From: Marinitoga sp. 38H-ov
Lineage (GTDB): Bacteria; Thermotogota; Thermotogae; Petrotogales; Petrotogaceae
DNA length: 59,077 bases
Reading direction: 5' to 3'
NCBI RefSeq assembly: GCF_011057715.1
Contig: NZ_LNGH01000009.1
Coordinates: forward strand, 1-59,077
Part shown: in pieces, positions 1 through 8,185 of the stretch
Numbering within the stretch: position 1 is the first letter of the stretch
Layout: every line of letters begins with the position of its first letter
The notes under the pieces: generated by a model
Databases searched by the model: none
Told to the model about the DNA's origin: nothing
Seen by the model: the letters and a program-made list of their open reading frames with translations, nothing else
Made by a program: the position numbers and the translations under genes

Positions 1-69
1 ACCCGACCGTTAAGCATATCTGGGCCGATGGTAGTATGGGCAATCCATGCGAGAGTAGGTAGCGCCCCT
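1..69 (+). rRNA. rrf: 5S ribosomal RNA, 3' part (gene cut by window start)
   Basis: The first ~69 bases match the conserved 3' half of bacterial 5S rRNA: the GGCCGATGGTAGTATGGG segment followed by CCATGCGAGAGTAGG and a closing GCGCCCCT stem strand. The 5' half lies outside the window. A strong terminator follows at once, so this is probably the end of an rRNA operon that meets mfd head-on. Confidence 0.9.
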
Positions 70-80
70 CTTTTTATTTT

Positions 81-107
81 CCCCCTGTCAAAAGACAGGG
101 GGTTTTT
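81..107 (+). terminator. Rho-independent terminator of the rRNA operon
   Basis: A 9-bp GC-rich stem (CCCCCTGTC / GACAGGGGG) with an AAAA loop is followed by TTTTT. The U-tract is only on the plus strand, so it ends the 5S transcript. mfd, arriving from the other side, stops right at the T-run. Confidence 0.92.
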
Positions 108-3012
108 ATTTGAAAATTTCAAACAATGTTTTTTCTGGATTTATAGAATACACAACTATTTTATTTTCATCGGGGAAATAATTAAATCTTTTAGAATATT
201 TTTTAAGAATTTTTATATCTATATCTAAATAGTCTTTATACTCTATAATTAAACTATTATCGTAAATTTCAATATTTCTTGCTCCTCTATTATAGGCAAT
301 AATTCTTAATTTTGTATAATTTAATAGATTAAGTACTTCATTCGGTAACTTTCCAAATCTATCTTCAATATCTTTTTTAATATTATTTATATTTTCAACT
401 TTATTTTCACTAGCTATTATTCTGTATATCCTCATTCTTTCAATAGGATTTTCTATATAACTTTCTGGAATAATAATAGGTAAAGTTATTCCTTTAATAT
501 CTAAATTAATTTTTTCTTTTATATTTTTTATTTCTATGTCTTTGGAATAATATTCTGCTAATGTTCTATTTAATATTTCTTTATACATATGAAGTCCTAC
601 ATTATTTATATGTCCTTTTTGATCCACACCTAATAAGTCTCCAAAACCTCTTATTTCTAAGTCTTGCATAGCTAACTTTAATCCGCTTCCAGGTCCTGAT
701 ATATTTTTAATAGCATCTAGTTTTTTTATTGTATCAGGTTTTAATTTAGATTTGTATAAGAAATATGAAAAAGCTCTTTTATTACTACGTCCAACTCTAC
801 CTCTTAATTGATATAATTGCGAAATTCCATATCTTTCTGCATCATCAACTATTAAGGTATTTGCATTAGGTATATCTATTCCATTTTCTATAATGGTAGT
901 TGATATCAAAACATCAATATCTCCATTATAAAATTGTTTAATTACTTTTGATAAATATCTTTTAGGCATTCTTCCATGAACTGCTACAGTTTTTACTTCA
1001 GGAACAATTTTTTTAACCTCTTCTTCAATTTTCTCTAGGTCATTTATTCTATTATGAACATATAAAACTTGTCCTCCTCTAGATTTTTCTCTTAAAATAG
1101 CGGTTCTTATTATTTTTTCAGAGTATTTATATACAAAAGTTTCAACAGGAATTCTACCGAAAGGTGGAGTTGAAATAACAGATAAATCTCTTAGTCCAGT
1201 TAATGAAAAATATAGCGTTCTAGGAATAGGTGTTGCACTCATTGTAAGTACATTTATACCATGGCTTAATTCTTTTATCTTTTCTTTTTGGAAAACTCCG
1301 AATCTTTGTTCTTCATCAATAACTAAAAGTCCAAGTTTTTTAAATCTAATATTTTTATTAAGTAATGCATGAGTTCCTATTATTACATCAATATTACCAG
1401 AATTAATTTTTTCTATAATACTATCTTTTTCTTTTTTTGTTTTAAATCTATCAATTAATTCAACAGTTATCCCAATTTCATCAAATCTCTCTTTTACATT
1501 ATCATAATATTGTTGAGCTAAAATTGTAGTTGGAACTAATATAGCTGCTTGATATCCTGAACTTACAGTTCTAACTACAGCTCTAAGTGCAACTTCGGTT
1601 TTTCCGAATCCAGCATCTCCCGCAATTAATCTATCCATAGGTTTAACAGAGGATAAATCATTTAAGACTTCTTCAATTGCTTTTTCTTGATCAGTAGTTT
1701 CAATATATTCAAAAGTTTTTCTAAATTTTTCTTCTATTTCTTCATCTCCGTTTAATGATATTCCAGTAACATGTTCTCTTATTGCATATAAATGTATTAA
1801 TTCTTTTATTTTGTTTTGAATATTATCTTTAACTTTTTTCTTTCTTTTTTTCCATGCTGTAGAACCAATCTTGTCTAATTTTACTAAATCAGAATCTCCA
1901 ATATATTTTGTAATTTTATCTATTCTTTCTATTGGCAGAAAGACTTTAGCGTTATTATCATATTCAATTTTAATTAATTCTTTTTCGCCAAATTGCGTTT
2001 TAATTTTTTCTAAACCTTTGTATATACCAATACCATAATCTTCATGAACTACTAGATCGTTTAATTCTAAATCTTCCCATTCAAAAACAGGTATATCTTC
2101 TACTTTCTTCTTATTAATAACTTTTTTTATTAAAAAATTTTGTTTATTTACTTCAATCGCTTTATACTTATTTAAAATATTTTCAATACTTTTTCCACTA
2201 TATAATTTATACAATTCCTTATGAATATTAGAGAATATAAATTCTAAGTTATCTCTTTCTCTTTCTGAATAGGATTTTAATGCTTCGTCTTCATTAATTA
2301 CAAAAATATCATAATTATCTATATAGTCTAAAATAGTATTTTTTTCATTATATAGTATAGCAGGTAATGTTTCAAGAGAATTTATGTCAATATTGAAATT
2401 TCTTATATTATAAGTTTTATAAAAATTATTTAAATTGTTATACAAATTTTTTTCATACTTATACATAAATTCTGAACCAGGTGTAAAATAAAATTCACTT
2501 ATATTTTTAACGCTTTTTTGAGAATTTGAATCAAATAATGCTAATCTGATTATTTCATCATCAAATAATTCTATTCTAATTGGGTAATCATATATTGGGA
2601 TATAAATATCTTTGACAAAACCTTTTTGAGAAAATTCCGAATATTCATAAACGTTCCATACTTTATTGTATCCAAATACAAAAGGATCTATATTAAAATT
2701 ATTTGACAAAGTAAATTTAAAGATATTTTCTTTAAAAATGTTTTTTGGAATTGTATATCTAGTTAATGCATGAAATGTAGTAAAAATAATTGAGTTATTA
2801 TTAGATAAAATATTAAACAAAGTTTTAATTCTATGATATTTTATCTTATTTGATACATTTATTGATTCAAAAGGAAATACATCATAATTTGGGAAATATA
2901 ATATATTTTCATCTATAATATTTTCAATATTCCAAGATTCTGGAAAAATAACAATTTTAATATTTTTTTTAGATTTTTTTATTAAATTGAGAATATCTTT
3001 AATAATAATCAC
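106..3012 (-). CDS. mfd: Transcription-repair coupling factor Mfd
   Basis: Mfd is an ATP-dependent translocase that removes stalled RNA polymerase at DNA lesions and recruits UvrA. The 968-aa protein is shorter than the ~1150-aa E. coli protein because its UvrB-like N-terminal part is reduced, as in other Thermotogae. Visible parts are an RNAP-interaction (CarD-like) domain at about 315-375 (VVHEDYGIGIYKG), Walker A GDAGFGKT near 465-472, the DEEQ box near 567, SATPIPRT, and a C-terminal TRCF domain. The start is uncertain. The only in-frame GTG (3012) overlaps the likely ribosome binding site AGGGGTG, so one of the ATT codons just after it, such as 3003, may initiate. A weak terminator lies just upstream. 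uvrA is in the same window at 20322-23147. Confidence 0.95.
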   Translation of the reverse strand: MIIIKDILNLIKKSKKNIKIVIFPESWNIENIIDENILYFPNYDVFPFESINVSNKIKYHRIKTLFNILSNNNSIIFTTFHALTRYTIPKNIFKENIFKFTLSNNFNIDPFVFGYNKVWNVYEYSEFSQKGFVKDIYIPIYDYPIRIELFDDEIIRLALFDSNSQKSVKNISEFYFTPGSEFMYKYEKNLYNNLNNFYKTYNIRNFNIDINSLETLPAILYNEKNTILDYIDNYDIFVINEDEALKSYSERERDNLEFIFSNIHKELYKLYSGKSIENILNKYKAIEVNKQNFLIKKVINKKKVEDIPVFEWEDLELNDLVVHEDYGIGIYKGLEKIKTQFGEKELIKIEYDNNAKVFLPIERIDKITKYIGDSDLVKLDKIGSTAWKKRKKKVKDNIQNKIKELIHLYAIREHVTGISLNGDEEIEEKFRKTFEYIETTDQEKAIEEVLNDLSSVKPMDRLIAGDAGFGKTEVALRAVVRTVSSGYQAAILVPTTILAQQYYDNVKERFDEIGITVELIDRFKTKKEKDSIIEKINSGNIDVIIGTHALLNKNIRFKKLGLLVIDEEQRFGVFQKEKIKELSHGINVLTMSATPIPRTLYFSLTGLRDLSVISTPPFGRIPVETFVYKYSEKIIRTAILREKSRGGQVLYVHNRINDLEKIEEEVKKIVPEVKTVAVHGRMPKRYLSKVIKQFYNGDIDVLISTTIIENGIDIPNANTLIVDDAERYGISQLYQLRGRVGRSNKRAFSYFLYKSKLKPDTIKKLDAIKNISGPGSGLKLAMQDLEIRGFGDLLGVDQKGHINNVGLHMYKEILNRTLAEYYSKDIEIKNIKEKINLDIKGITLPIIIPESYIENPIERMRIYRIIASENKVENINNIKKDIEDRFGKLPNEVLNLLNYTKLRIIAYNRGARNIEIYDNSLIIEYKDYLDIDIKILKKYSKRFNYFPDENKIVVYSINPEKTLFEIFK

Positions 3013-3018
3013 CCCTAC

Positions 3019-3043
3019 AAAAAAAATACGGACATAAGTCCGT
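3019..3043 (-). terminator. Weak terminator between the flagellar operon and mfd
   Basis: On the minus strand, ACGGAC / GTCCGT (6-bp stem, 4-nt loop) is followed by A and eight T. It begins in the stop codon of the upstream 103-codon ORF, and the T-run ends a few bases before the mfd ribosome binding site. Transcription into mfd would therefore need readthrough. Confidence 0.7.
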
Positions 3044-3354
3044 TATATCCTAATATCCAATGAATGACCTCTATAATCATCAACAACAATTTTTTCTTTT
3101 GTTTCATCTTTTTTCTTTTCCTTTTTCTTTTTATTGTTTTCAGATAAATTTTTTTCTTCATTATTATTAATATTAGATGTTTTAGATTTTTCTTCAGTGT
3201 TATTTACTTGTGATTTTGAATTTTCTTTCTTTTTAATATGTTCTTGCATATCAGTGTTTTTTGCTGCAATAAGAGCATTATTTAAATTCTGTATATTATT
3301 AGATGTTTCTACATTTGTAATATATGAAATAGTAAAATTAATTGGTTCTGGCAT
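3043..3354 (-). CDS. Small Lys/Glu/Asn-rich protein after fliA, unknown function
   Basis: About 103 aa, not recognised. Residues ~1-35 look like an ordinary folded segment (PEPINFTISYITNVE). The middle is low-complexity Lys/Glu/Asn/Ser with a KKKKEKKKDETKEK tract, and the C-terminus is a short ordered tail (VVDDYRGHSLDIRI). It is probably cytoplasmic and partly disordered; no signal peptide or membrane span is seen. I chose ATG at 3354 because GGTGAT sits 5 nt upstream; the longer version from 3366 would start inside fliA without such a site. Its place at the end of the flagellar operon suggests a motility-linked role, but nothing in the sequence proves it. Confidence 0.65.
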   Translation of the reverse strand: MPEPINFTISYITNVETSNNIQNLNNALIAAKNTDMQEHIKKKENSKSQVNNTEEKSKTSNINNNEEKNLSENNKKKKEKKKDETKEKIVVDDYRGHSLDIRI

Positions 3355-3355
3355 C

Positions 3356-4045
3356 TTAATCACCATCCAATTTTTTCTTCAATTTAGATATGATAGAAGA
3401 ATGAATCTGTGAAATTCTCGATTCTGAAATATTAAGAACTTGGCCAATCTCTTTGAAAGTTAATTCTTTTTCATAATACAATGAAAGAATTAATTGTTCT
3501 CTTTCATTTAGACTGGAAATAGCTTTTATAAGTTCATTTTTTAAAATATCTTTATAAGCTAAAATTTCAGGATCATTTTCATCATTAACAGAACCTATAT
3601 TTATTTCATTATTAGATAATAAATATGAATCAAGACTGAGAATTTGACTTCTATGCAGTTCAGCTTTCAATTTTTTTACATCCTCTATCGAAATATCTAA
3701 TTTTTTAGATAGGTCCTCATCACTTATATTATCGTCTAAATTTTGTTCTGCTAAAATATCTTCCATTTTTTTTATTTTATGCCTCAAATCTTTTGGAAGC
3801 CAATCAATTTTACGTAAATAATCTAACATAGCCCCTCTTATTCTTTTTATTGCAAAAGAATAAAAAGTTACACCTTTTGATGGATCGAATTTATCTAAAG
3901 ATTGCATTAAACCTATTATTCCTTCCTGAATTAAATCATCTAATTCTACATTTTTAGGAAGGGTAGATATAAGATTTAAAGCAATATATTTTATTTTAGG
4001 CAAAAAATTTTTTATTATATCATCTTTATTAATGTTTTTTCTCAT
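3356..4045 (-). CDS. fliA: Flagellar sigma factor FliA (sigma-28)
   Basis: An alternative RNA polymerase sigma factor that drives late flagellar and chemotaxis genes. The 229-aa length is normal for the family. Region 2 shows DDLIQEGIIGLMQSLDKFDP and the FYSFAIKRIRGAMLDYLRK block that is typical of FliA/WhiG. Region 3 follows, and region 4 is a helix-turn-helix (LTFKEIGQVLNISESRISQIH). Its ATG overlaps the stop of the small membrane protein upstream (TAATG), so translation is probably coupled. It is the next-to-last gene of the flagellar/chemotaxis operon. Confidence 0.95.
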   Translation of the reverse strand: MRKNINKDDIIKNFLPKIKYIALNLISTLPKNVELDDLIQEGIIGLMQSLDKFDPSKGVTFYSFAIKRIRGAMLDYLRKIDWLPKDLRHKIKKMEDILAEQNLDDNISDEDLSKKLDISIEDVKKLKAELHRSQILSLDSYLLSNNEINIGSVNDENDPEILAYKDILKNELIKAISSLNEREQLILSLYYEKELTFKEIGQVLNISESRISQIHSSIISKLKKKLDGD

Positions 4046-4227
4046 TATTTATTTATCACTACCTTTATAGCTGTATTTATTATAATTATAATGGCAATAC
4101 TAATTATGGATCTAAGTAAGGAGGTTATAAAAAAGTTTTTTGAAATTAAAATATTAATTAGCATAAAAATGAAAAAAGTTATAGAATAAAAAATTAATTC
4201 AATATTTGAAAATTTCAACTTTTTCAC
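4045..4227 (-). CDS. Small two-span membrane protein between cheD and fliA
   Basis: About 60 aa and not recognised. Two hydrophobic helices (about FYSITFFIFMLINILIS and LLRSIISIAIIIIINTAI) are separated by a short Lys/Ser loop, which suggests a hairpin membrane protein. The frame stays open up to an ATG at 4260 inside cheD, but GTG 4227 or TTG 4218 sits better behind the GGTTGGTGG/GGTGGTG stretch. It overlaps the end of cheD and its stop overlaps the fliA start, so it is tightly embedded in the operon. It could regulate or accompany FliA; that is only a guess from position. Confidence 0.6.
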   Translation of the reverse strand: MKKLKFSNIELIFYSITFFIFMLINILISKNFFITSLLRSIISIAIIIIINTAIKVVINK

Positions 4228-4669
4228 CACCACCAACCTTTTTAACCATAACTTCTCCATTATCTAAGTTGAATTCAATACTTCTAGCTCTATTTCCACC
4301 AGTATCTTCTGCAATAATTTTAATTCCATACTTTTTTAACTGCTCTTTTACTGAAGAAATATTTTTTTTTCCAACATCCATAGATGATCCTTTAAACATA
4401 GCAGCACCACCAAATACTTTAGCAGTAAAATTTTTCCCACCTAATTTTATTATATCATCTAATAACAATTTAATACCCAAATCAGCATATTTTGCTGGTT
4501 TAGGAACATTGTCATTAGGAGCATTAGGTAACATTACATGAATTAATCCACCAATTTTATTAGCTTTATCCCATAAGCAAACACCTACACAAGAACCTAA
4601 TCCTAGAGTAACTAGTATATCAGGACTTTTTGATACGGCATATTCTCCTATACCAATTATTTTTTTCAT
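4199..4669 (-). CDS. cheD: Chemoreceptor glutamine deamidase CheD
   Basis: CheD deamidates Gln residues on chemotaxis receptors and binds CheC, raising CheC phosphatase activity. The 156-aa protein has the family's conserved active region: LGSCVGVCLWD supplies the catalytic Cys, and GGLIHVMLP supplies the His. It also has KVFGGAAMF and the EDTGGNRARSIEFN block. The start has GGAGG 7 nt upstream. It lies 3 bp from cheC, consistent with the CheC-CheD complex first characterised in Thermotoga maritima. Confidence 0.95.
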   Translation of the reverse strand: MKKIIGIGEYAVSKSPDILVTLGLGSCVGVCLWDKANKIGGLIHVMLPNAPNDNVPKPAKYADLGIKLLLDDIIKLGGKNFTAKVFGGAAMFKGSSMDVGKKNISSVKEQLKKYGIKIIAEDTGGNRARSIEFNLDNGEVMVKKVGGGEKVEIFKY

Positions 4670-4672
4670 TTT

Positions 4673-5296
4673 TTAACCTCCATAAAATACCTTTTTGACA
4701 AATTCGAATAATTTACTTCTATTATCCTCGTTCATTAGAAATACAATTTTACCTTTTATAGCATTTTCCCAATCTTCAACTTGTATTTCCGTTTCAGTTA
4801 ATATTACCTCATCTTCAAAAGTAATGCTCATTACTATAGATTCAGCTATTAATGATGCAAATGTATCAACAGCGACTTGAGGAGGGTTTATTTGCAAATT
4901 AATGTTTAAAAATTGAGATATCGCACTAGTATAAGAACCAAACATTATATTTCCTAATTCACCAATCATAGAAGATGACATTTCATCCAATTCAGTTATA
5001 TTTTCAATTTCAAAACCAACAGTTTCTTTGATTAATCTTTTTACAGAATCCTTTTCTATTAAAAAAATTAAAGAAGAAGATAAATCACCTTCCATTTTTA
5101 CATAAGAACAGGCGTATATTTCATCAGGATCTTCCATATTTAAAAATATATCTGATAATTTTATAACTTCTAAATTAGGCACAGAAATATCTACTTTTTT
5201 ATTGAGCATCATTGATAACGAACTTACTGCATTACCCATTCCAATATTAGTAATTTCTTTAAAAGCCGACATAAAAAATTCGTTATTATCATTCAT
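4673..5296 (-). CDS. cheC: CheY-P phosphatase CheC
   Basis: CheC hydrolyses CheY-phosphate for adaptation in the CheC/CheD system. The protein is about 207 aa from ATG 5296, which has GGAGGTG 7 nt upstream; the longer frame to 5344 runs inside the pilZ gene. Both active motifs (E..N..G type) are present: FKEITNIGMGNA near the N-terminus and IGELGNIMFGSY in the middle, so both catalytic sites look intact. The start overlaps the previous gene by 8 bp. Confidence 0.94.
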   Translation of the reverse strand: MNDNNEFFMSAFKEITNIGMGNAVSSLSMMLNKKVDISVPNLEVIKLSDIFLNMEDPDEIYACSYVKMEGDLSSSLIFLIEKDSVKRLIKETVGFEIENITELDEMSSSMIGELGNIMFGSYTSAISQFLNINLQINPPQVAVDTFASLIAESIVMSITFEDEVILTETEIQVEDWENAIKGKIVFLMNEDNRSKLFEFVKKVFYGG

Positions 5297-5933
5297 TATT
5301 ATCCACCTCCGCTGATTTTTTTTCTTCGAAAATATCTTCACCACTAATATGTTCTATATATTTGCCAAATAATCCAGTTGGATCTTTTATAATTTTAATT
5401 TCATAAATTATTTTACTTAAATTAAAAAATTCTTGTCTTATTTTAAATATTGATCCTTCAAAGATAATATTGAATTCTTCAATTTCTAATTTTACATCAA
5501 TATTCTTTTTTATATCGCTTATATATTCATTTAAAGTAATTACACCTAAAAAATTATCATTTAAATCCCATAATAACCCATTATATTTATCTTCAATTTT
5601 TACGGGAATTGAAATATATAATCTTTCTTTTCCTCTTTTGCTCTTAATTTTAAAATTACTGTTTAAATTCATTATTAATAGTACTTCATTTTCACCAAAT
5701 GGCATTATTTGAGAAATTATAAAATTTGCTTCATAATATGCTCCTTCAAAAATTGATTCTAAATTTACAACATCTCCTATTTTAAAAGGATATTTAGGAG
5801 AAATTAAAATAATTTCTTTACCTTTAAAATTTTTAATTTTAGCTTTAATTACATCGTTATTAATATATATTCTTATAGAGTTTCCAGGGAAAAAAACTAA
5901 GAATATGCGTTTTATAAATTTTTTCTTATCCAT
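5289..5933 (-). CDS. PilZ-domain flagellar brake protein (YcgR/DgrA type)
   Basis: Predicted c-di-GMP receptor that slows or modifies the flagellar motor. The 214-aa protein has an N-terminal YcgR-like beta domain (GDVVNLESIFEGAYYEA) and a C-terminal PilZ domain. The PilZ RxxxR motif is present (KRGKERLYISIPVKI). The second motif, normally [D/N]xSxxG, is altered to DLNDNFLG, so affinity for c-di-GMP is uncertain. It lies between flhG and cheC in the flagellar operon and has a good AAGGTGATG ribosome binding site. Confidence 0.8.
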   Translation of the reverse strand: MDKKKFIKRIFLVFFPGNSIRIYINNDVIKAKIKNFKGKEIILISPKYPFKIGDVVNLESIFEGAYYEANFIISQIMPFGENEVLLIMNLNSNFKIKSKRGKERLYISIPVKIEDKYNGLLWDLNDNFLGVITLNEYISDIKKNIDVKLEIEEFNIIFEGSIFKIRQEFFNLSKIIYEIKIIKDPTGLFGKYIEHISGEDIFEEKKSAEVDNNE

Positions 5934-5948
5934 ACATCACCTTATTAA

Positions 5949-6806
5949 TTATTTATTATAAAAACCAAATAATACTAAAAGTTTTTTTAATAGATTATCA
6001 TTTTCTTTATTTTTTGTAAATTCAAAGTTTTCAATTTTCTCGGCAATTTTCATTAAATCGTTAGAAACTATAGAAGAAGGTTTAAAACTTGAAATTGGAG
6101 TTTGAGACTTTACGCTTTCATGAACTAAATGATCAAAATTTATATAAAATACATTTCTTATATCTTTATACAAATATTCTTTTATTGTTTTTCGTAAAAC
6201 CTTTTCAGCAGTTTCAGCTTCAGTTTTTTTTCTAATCATATTTATTACTAAATCAACATCTCCTTCAACTTCTAATATTGATAAAGCTTTAACGACAGTA
6301 TAAGCATTTACAATTGCTGTTGGTTCAGGTGTTGTAACAATTAATATTGTATCAGCAGCTATATAAAATGGTTTTAAATTTTCATTATAACCAGCACTTA
6401 CATCAATAATAACATAATCATTCTCTTTCGCTATATTAAAAAATTCTTCAATAGCCTTTCTTGTAAAATTTTTTTGAAATGCTATCCAATCTTTTATATC
6501 AACACCAGTACTTAATAATTTTATTCCATAAGGAGTATTTATTACACATTCTTCTAAAGATAATTTTTTATCAAAATAATCTTTAATGCTTACAGATGGG
6601 GATACGCCAAGTAATATGGAAGCATTAGCAAATCCAGCATCTGTATCGAAAATTAATATTTTTTTATTTAATTTTGCTAAATTAACAGCGGTATTAACAG
6701 ATACTATAGATTTTCCAACACCGCCTTTTCCCCCAGTCACTAATATTATTTTTGTTTTATTTTTTGAAAAGTTTTTTCTTAAAATTTCAGCTTGATCTTT
6801 TATCAT
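5949..6806 (-). CDS. flhG: MinD/ParA-family flagellar number regulator FlhG
   Basis: A P-loop ATPase of the SIMIBI class that works with the GTPase FlhF to set flagellar number and position. The 285-aa protein has the deviant Walker A motif TGGKGGVGKS, the IFDTDAG Walker A' region and YVIIDVSAGY. Its ATG overlaps the flhF stop (ATGA, 4 bp), and the pair is always neighbours in flagellate bacteria. The C-terminus (LLKKLLVLFGFYNK) may form the membrane-binding amphipathic helix, which is an inference. Confidence 0.93.
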   Translation of the reverse strand: MIKDQAEILRKNFSKNKTKIILVTGGKGGVGKSIVSVNTAVNLAKLNKKILIFDTDAGFANASILLGVSPSVSIKDYFDKKLSLEECVINTPYGIKLLSTGVDIKDWIAFQKNFTRKAIEEFFNIAKENDYVIIDVSAGYNENLKPFYIAADTILIVTTPEPTAIVNAYTVVKALSILEVEGDVDLVINMIRKKTEAETAEKVLRKTIKEYLYKDIRNVFYINFDHLVHESVKSQTPISSFKPSSIVSNDLMKIAEKIENFEFTKNKENDNLLKKLLVLFGFYNK

Positions 6807-8158
6807 AATTTCAACTCCTCATAAAAGAGGTTAAATAATTTTTGTGAGTTTGGAATTTCTATGTCATTTGGTACAGCTTGTCCAGTTGTAATATAACTTA
6901 ATGGTAAATTAGAAATGTTAATAATAGACGGAATTTGTCCATAGGATGAAGTTTCATCCAATTTTGTTATTATTAAATGAGTAGGTTTGCATATTGAAAA
7001 TTTATTATATACATCTATCATATCTTTTAATCTCATATTAGCAGGAATTGTTAGAAAAATAAAATCTGGTTTACTTGCATCAATATATATTTTTAATTCA
7101 CCAATATGAATATCATCCTTATGACTTCTTCCAGCTGTATCAACTAATAAAATATCAAAGTTTTTTAAAGATTCCACAGTTGTTTTTAATTCAGTAGGTG
7201 TATAACAAATAGAAGCAGGTATATCCATAATTTCAGCATATGTTTTTAATTGTTCTGTAGCAGCTATTCTATATAAATCAATTGTAGCAATAGCAATTTT
7301 CTTTGATTTATTTAAAGCAGCTAATTTAGCTAAAGTAGTGGTTTTCCCCACTCCAGTAGGGCCAATAAGCATTACTGTTCCGTGTAATTTTGGAACATCA
7401 ACTTTAATATTATTTCTAAAAATATCAAATAAAATATTTTTAAATGTATCATCAAATTTCCAATTCTCTTTATTTATATTGTGAGGTAAATTATTTAATA
7501 TATTTTCTATTAAGTTATCTGATAAATCTTGTTTTTTAAAAACTTCAATTAATTCTGAAATTAAAGGATTTGATCCATGTAAAATAACTCTTTTTGACAA
7601 TTTTTCAATTAAATCTTTTATTTCTTTTAAATCTTCGTTAGTGTTATTATTTTTGTTAGAATTATTATTATTATTATTATATGTAACTTTTCTATATTTC
7701 AATTCATTAAATTCATTTTTATCATAAAATTTTTCAGCATCTTTATCAATCAATTTAGATATTTCGCGTTGTTCTTCTATTAATTTTAAAATATCATTTT
7801 TAGCTGATAACTCTAATTTATCTTTTCCTGGAGCATATTGTTCATAAGCATCGGATTTTTTCATCCTTTGAATTCTTTCATCCAACTTTTTATTGTTTTC
7901 TACAATTTGTTGAATTTCATTAATTTTTCCTTGTGAATTATTTGAGAATCCTGATGGTCTTTTAATATTTTTTATGACCTCTTCAGGATCTTCATCAAGA
8001 ACTGCTGTTACTTCAATGTATTTTTTTCCACCAATGCCTAAAAATCCACCTTTATTAATTCTTTTTGTATCAAGAATATATGCATTATCTCCCAATTCAT
8101 TTCTTATTTTTTCCATTGCTTCAGGTATTGTAGATACAATATATTTTTTTATCTTCAC
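6803..8158 (-). CDS. flhF: Flagellar SRP-like GTPase FlhF
   Basis: A membrane-associated GTPase of the SRP/SR family that marks the site of flagellar assembly. The N-terminal B domain (KIKKYIVSTIPEAMEKIRNE) is followed by a charged, Asn-rich linker with an NNNNNN run at about 165, then the NG domain with GPTGVGKTT, DTAGR and TKLDE. I place the start at GTG 8158, because GAGGTGATG lies the right distance upstream and this gives the usual MKIKKY beginning; GTG 8167 overlaps the ribosome binding site. The protein is about 451 aa. Confidence 0.95.
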   Translation of the reverse strand: MKIKKYIVSTIPEAMEKIRNELGDNAYILDTKRINKGGFLGIGGKKYIEVTAVLDEDPEEVIKNIKRPSGFSNNSQGKINEIQQIVENNKKLDERIQRMKKSDAYEQYAPGKDKLELSAKNDILKLIEEQREISKLIDKDAEKFYDKNEFNELKYRKVTYNNNNNNSNKNNNTNEDLKEIKDLIEKLSKRVILHGSNPLISELIEVFKKQDLSDNLIENILNNLPHNINKENWKFDDTFKNILFDIFRNNIKVDVPKLHGTVMLIGPTGVGKTTTLAKLAALNKSKKIAIATIDLYRIAATEQLKTYAEIMDIPASICYTPTELKTTVESLKNFDILLVDTAGRSHKDDIHIGELKIYIDASKPDFIFLTIPANMRLKDMIDVYNKFSICKPTHLIITKLDETSSYGQIPSIINISNLPLSYITTGQAVPNDIEIPNSQKLFNLFYEELKL

Positions 8159-8185
8159 ATTCATCACCTCATATTAACCATATGA

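Noticed and set aside
28-228. Plus-strand open frame of 66 codons
   Set aside because: It runs through the 5S rRNA end, the terminator and the 3' end of mfd in antisense; no ribosome binding site.
3134-3412. Antisense frame over the small fliA-linked gene
   Set aside because: Opposite-strand shadow of a low-complexity gene; no ribosome binding site or promoter.
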